Assembly (NCBI GenBank): GCA_946811185.2
Contig: OX328104.1
Location: forward strand, 45,926,505 to 45,990,504
Length of the DNA: 64,000 nucleotides
Direction of reading: 5' to 3'
Source of the DNA: Hippopus hippopus
Lineage: Eukaryota; Mollusca; Bivalvia; Cardiida; Cardiidae
Shown: positions 60,526-64,000 of the stretch, piece by piece
Layout: every line of letters starts with the position of its first letter
Position numbering within the stretch: position 1 is the first letter of the stretch
Made by a program: the position numbers and the translations under genes
Notes under the pieces: generated by a model
Told to the model about the DNA's origin: nothing
Database searches by the model: none
The model's input: the letters and a program-made list of their open reading frames with translations, nothing else

Positions 60526-61401
60526 AGACGACTCATGGCGAACCATTTTAAAACTCAAATATTTGAAAAAGTGACTAAACAAACTTGAAATATTCAATGG
60601 TTGCCTTCAAAGCCATAATAAGTGACGAGGAATGCTTTTGTCTTTCTGTGTTTTAGATAACACGTTTGATTTTTTTATCTTTATTTCCCCTATCCATGAA
60701 GATTCTATGGGAATATAAAGCTTTAATATCCAAAAAAAAACAGATAAAAACAAAAGAAGTTAGACGCTTGCACCATTACTAATTCCTTTGTTTGTAGATC
60801 TAACAGAAAAAAAAAAGATTAGACCGAGATAAACATCCACACGTTTACCATGTCTTGATTGTGTGTGTATTTCAGCCTCGTTTTCATAATTAAAACTAGG
60901 TCAAACGTTAACAGTATCAAATAACGAGATAATTAACATTTAAAGAGAAATTACATGTGGACATTTTTGCTAATATTTTGAATTGCAGTGCTCTGGATTT
61001 AAATGTATTACGTCCACGTGACAGAACTATCGCCTGCTTAATTCTCTTGAAGTAAACAAGCTATCAGACTATATGGAGTGTGCAAGCACTCATAGCGGAA
61101 TGTATTACCGTTTGAAAATCTGCTATAAATGGAATTGCAGAAACATGTTTGTACCTGCAAACTACAAACTGATGTTTAAAACGGATTAGCAATTGTTACT
61201 GCCCTTTATAGAGAGCACAAGTTATTTAAATACTTTGAAAAACTCGAAAATCATATTTTGACCTAAAGTCACGGTATCTACCTTTAAATGAGGAACGTTT
61301 CAGTGCCATTTAGGTGGGAAATTTGATTTAAAAGAGATATTATACCATGTGAGAAAAATTTTGTCGACTGCAGATTCCTTGCTGCTCCAACATTGGGCCT
61401 A
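60526..61401. other. No recognisable feature
   Basis: AT-rich stretch with A-runs; no repeat family or gene seen. Confidence 0.45.
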
Positions 61402-61508
61402 ACCATTCCTAAACCCGTTTTTGGTCAATTTCTCAAGAATATTCTAACATTTGAAATTAGCACAAATTCTGATTGGTGAATATAGAATAGTTGGTGAATA
61501 CGTACCCG
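61402..61508. mobile_element. Pal-D remnant
   Basis: CCATTCCTAAACCCG, TTTCTCAAGAATATTCTAAC, AAATTCTGATTGGTG, then GTTGGTGAATACGTACCC. The apex and right arm are largely deleted. Confidence 0.55.
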
Positions 61509-61813
61509 GTAACAGAGTACTCGATTGTAACCGAATGAACTCTTGAAGCAGAGGACATGACGAATCGGTTTTTGTTACAGTTATTTCACATATACGATTT
61601 AGTTCTGAATTATTTATGTATGGTACCAAACCCACGTATGAAACTGATATTGTTATGGGCTAGTATTTATGTGAGGTAGATCTGCATAATTGATGAAACT
61701 TTTTTCTATCAAAATAACGACACTAGGTTTATTCTAAGCAATCCATATCAGGAACAAAGACTTTATACATAAAAGAAAAACCTTATTTTTTTTCTCTGCC
61801 AAATACATGACCC

Positions 61814-62516
61814 TTCCCTGCCAAAAGGGGAGGGGGGAGTTTTAAATGCATCTCCGAGATGCATTATGCCAAGCAAGTCATCATTTGATTATGGATCCAT
61901 AAAATTTATTTTGTTTAGCAACTGAATGAATTGTGCGGTAGACTTGTCCTTGACAGGCGTAAAAATGATCAAAAGCAGAACGTTTCGACCAGGTAAGGTG
62001 GCGTGGACCGCGATCCTTTTTTGCAGATGCGTTAAACAACCTTTTCAGAGCATGAATCTACTTGGTGAAAAATTCTGTAACAAATAAGCTGTTGAATAGT
62101 ACACAGAGTGTATAGTTAAACTTTGAGGAAAAGCCATCTATTTGATGTCCATCGTTATTCAAAATGAGCCACGCTCTGGTAAAAGGGGGTTTAATGCATC
62201 TCTGTGATGCATTATACCAAGCAAATTATCCTATAACTATGGATCCATAAAGTCCTTTTTGTTTAGCAACCGAATGAATTTTGCGGTAGACTGGTCCCTT
62301 GACATGCAGAAAATTGACTAAGAGGAAAAAAAAACGACCAAGTAAGCCTGCACAGACTGAGAGCCTTTTTGCAGATGCCTGAAACAACCTTTTGAGAGCA
62401 CGACTCTACTTCAGCGAAAAATTCTGTCACAAATAAGCAATTGAATAGCACACAGAGTGCATAGTTATTTTAACTTCGGAGAGATGCCATCTTTTTGATG
62501 GCCGCCATTATTCAAT
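61814..62516 (+). repeat. Two-copy segmental duplication (about 351 bp), each with a Pal-A
   Basis: Unit 1 (61814-62164) and unit 2 (62165-62516) share a Pal-A and the same downstream flank (AAAAATTCTGT, AATAGYACACAGAGTG, GCCATCT.TTTGATG). Both Pal-A copies lack the same part of the GC palindrome (CAAGTAAGCCTGCACAG in unit 2), so duplication followed that loss. Confidence 0.8.
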
Positions 62517-62576
62517 ATACAAATTATAGGAGTTCCATTGGAAATGTCAATTGAAGGCTGAGGTCATCCCAGTTAA

Positions 62577-62803
62577 ACTCCATAATAAACGACAAAATTG
62601 CAGACTTGTTTAAATTGAAGCATTTGCAGACAACAAAGTGAATTTCATTTAGAACAAGAAATTAATTTCTATTTCAAAAAGTAGAAATACTGTGGAGAAA
62701 AGTAGAGAATGCTGGTTACCGGCATCTTCTCATTATCGCAAACTGTTTTCAAAAGTATTCTTCCTCAATGCAGTCAAAAGTCGGTATTGTTTTGTTTTGA
62801 AGG
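62577..62803 (+). mobile_element. Pal-F MITE, full length, TTAA-flanked
   Basis: TTAA 62573-62576 and 62804-62807. ACTCCATAATAAACGACAAA, GCAGACTTGTTTAAATTGAAGC, hairpin tip TGCTGGTTACCGGCA, GTCAAAAGTCGGTATTG. Confidence 0.75.
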
Positions 62804-62885
62804 TTAAAACCACCTCTTGCTTGCCAACCAGATTTATCAAATTTTTCCCGTTGGGAATTATGATAGCTTCCGACCTACGAATTAA

Positions 62886-63054
62886 CAATTATGCTGCCAA
62901 GCACGATTCAAGGACCTTTTGCGGACAGTGTAGATCAAGATCAGACTTCACAGAATGTGCAGTCTGATCTTGAATCTACACTGTCCGATTGGAAGATATC
63001 CCCCCTCTACTATCGGCTTAAAAGTTTCATTTAACTTATTAAGCAGGTCAAGGG
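62886..63054 (+). mobile_element. Pal-B MITE, TTAA-flanked
   Basis: TTAA 62882-62885 and 63055-63058. CAATTATGCTGCC to AGCAGGTCAAGGG. The palindrome has one mismatch; part of the right flank (the AACTTTGAAATAGC segment) is deleted. Confidence 0.85.
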
Positions 63055-63058
63055 TTAA

Positions 63059-63477
63059 GTAAGGATGGGGGTCAGGCCGGAGAAGCATTGACTTTCTGAT
63101 CAAGAGATATGTGTCTTATCTGTATCTCAAAGGCCAGTATTGAGTCCGTCCTGATTTATTATTTATGACCTTTGAAGTTTGTTCACAGTCAAACAATAAC
63201 AAGAATTTACGCTTGATCTCCGGCTTAATTAACCTTGTATTAATTAAATAAGAGGACCGCCATATTGTCTGGTAATGTCTGTGTAGATAGATGACAACAT
63301 GCGATGTTTTTTTTTTACTCCGAGATTTTTCATTGTTAGAGAGATAGGAGAAACTCAATTCCATTTTATTAAGCATAGAAGTATAGATACATCTATACTC
63401 GTTTTCAATAAGTTTTTAGCCCATTTCATATGATGGTTGCAAGGTAGCACTTTTCCGGGGTGCAGTTTTCCTAGAAC
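63059..63477. other. No recognisable feature
   Basis: An 86-codon minus-strand reading (63116-63376) has no known motif. Confidence 0.4.
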
Positions 63478-63697
63478 TGTGGCTCATTTTATAAAGTGTG
63501 GGACTCGTTACCTGGAGGCCCCGGGTTCGAGCCTCACTGGAAGCATTGGGTTTTTCGTAGGAATGTGCTTGAGCAAGCCTCTTGAGAGCCCTAACCTAGT
63601 ACTGGTACACCCATGACATACATGAATATGTGAAATGTCGCCGTGATATGACAGATATAACTGAAAGCGGCGTAAAATACCATTCAATCGATCACGA
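63478..63697 (+). mobile_element. tRNA-derived SINE
   Basis: GGACTCGTTACCTGGAGGCC, CCGGGTTCGAGCC B box, GGGTTTTTCGTAGGAATGTG, AGCCCTAACCTAGTACTGG, GTCGCCGTGATATGACAG, tail GCGGCGTAAAATACC. The A-box side of the head is eroded. Confidence 0.75.
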
Positions 63698-64000
63698 TAT
63701 TCTTTGATCAACGGAGAATTCGGTCGTACCAAGTTTCACTTCGTGTCATTTTTCCTATTTACGGTCATAGATTACACAGTGATTCACATTCATTTTCCTA
63801 ACTGGTAGTTTTAAGTGACATTTTTCAAATACGTTTGCTACAACATTTTGTTAGGAAGTAATAAGCATGAAAAAGAAATGTAGATATTTTGGCCATAATA
63901 CTAGACTGAACTAATCTTTTCATCTATTGCTGGTACGTCATAATAAACTTATAAAACCTTTCCACGTTTCAATATAAGAGATACACGATAAAAGGTGACA
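63698..64000. other. No recognisable feature
   Basis: AT-rich sequence to the window end. Confidence 0.4.

Overview
This 64-kb window looks like AT-rich, non-coding animal DNA, most likely from a bivalve mollusc. I find no host protein-coding gene. The six-frame reading gives only short ORFs, and the two long ones belong to a broken non-LTR retrotransposon (LINE). The mollusc assignment rests on tRNA-derived SINEs resembling the molluscan RUDI/V-SINE type, on elements resembling the bivalve pearl/Helentron type, and on palindromic miniature elements that I recall as abundant in Dreissena. The genus is recall only and needs a database search.

Almost everything recognisable is a mobile element, often nested. 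I name the families by what the copies show. Pal-A is about 260 bp, with ends GAGCCATGCTC / GAGCATGGCTC, 4-bp AT-rich target duplications and a GC-rich inner palindrome. Pal-B is about 210 bp, with ends CCCTTAGGCTGC / GCAGGATAAGGG inside TTAA, a piggyBac-like arrangement, and a palindrome built on CAGACTGCAC. Pal-C is about 265 bp, with near-perfect arms starting TGGCCTGCAACACG inside TA, and it shares its GC-rich core with Pal-A. Pal-D is about 195 bp and is a near-complete foldback read from the sequence CACCAACCATTCTTAAGAAT. Pal-E is about 350 bp, with ends AAAGGCCAAA / TTTTGGCCTTT. Pal-F is about 230 bp, with ends CTCTTTACCAAAC / GTTTGGTAAAGGG inside TTAA and a hairpin built on GGAGAAAATGCTGG. 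H1, H2 and H3 are three Helentron-like families. They start TTTTTAGCTC and carry subterminal inverted repeats, a tetranucleotide tract near the left end in H1, internal modules in H1 and H2 and, in H1, a hairpin just before a CTCTTGTT end.

Layout. 0-10 kb: Pal-A/B/D/F copies, a SINE, an inverted pair of minisatellite elements (4.3 and 9.0 kb), and an H3-H2-H1 nest (6.6-8.7 kb). 10-17 kb: an H1 element inside a Pal-A copy, a new foldback element (11.1-11.6 kb), Pal-A inside Pal-A (14.7-15.2 kb), and Pal-C inserted in a SINE tail (16.2 kb). 17-35 kb: many MITE copies, several old tandem duplications, and one Pal-B copy that split a tandem array at TTAA. 35-41.2 kb: a minus-strand LINE of about 3.2 kb of coding sequence (endonuclease, reverse transcriptase, C-terminal Cys/His motif). 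It is broken by stops and frameshifts and split by a 2.3-kb Helentron-like insertion and by a 275-bp LINE 3' end with a 7-bp target duplication. 41-52 kb: a tRNA-like sequence, more MITEs and SINEs. 52-56.3 kb: a possible regulatory patch (CRE and DR1 motifs), then two inverted pieces of a decayed PIF/Harbinger-like DNA transposon around a 1.5-kb foldback element. 56.3-64 kb: a complete H2 element, a three-layer Pal-A/Pal-C/Pal-A nest and more MITEs.

Nothing here acts as a gene network. The interest lies in the transposon grammar: nested insertions that fix element ends and target sites, a compensated terminal hairpin, nucleosome-length internal repeats, and a palindromic core shared by two MITE families with different ends.
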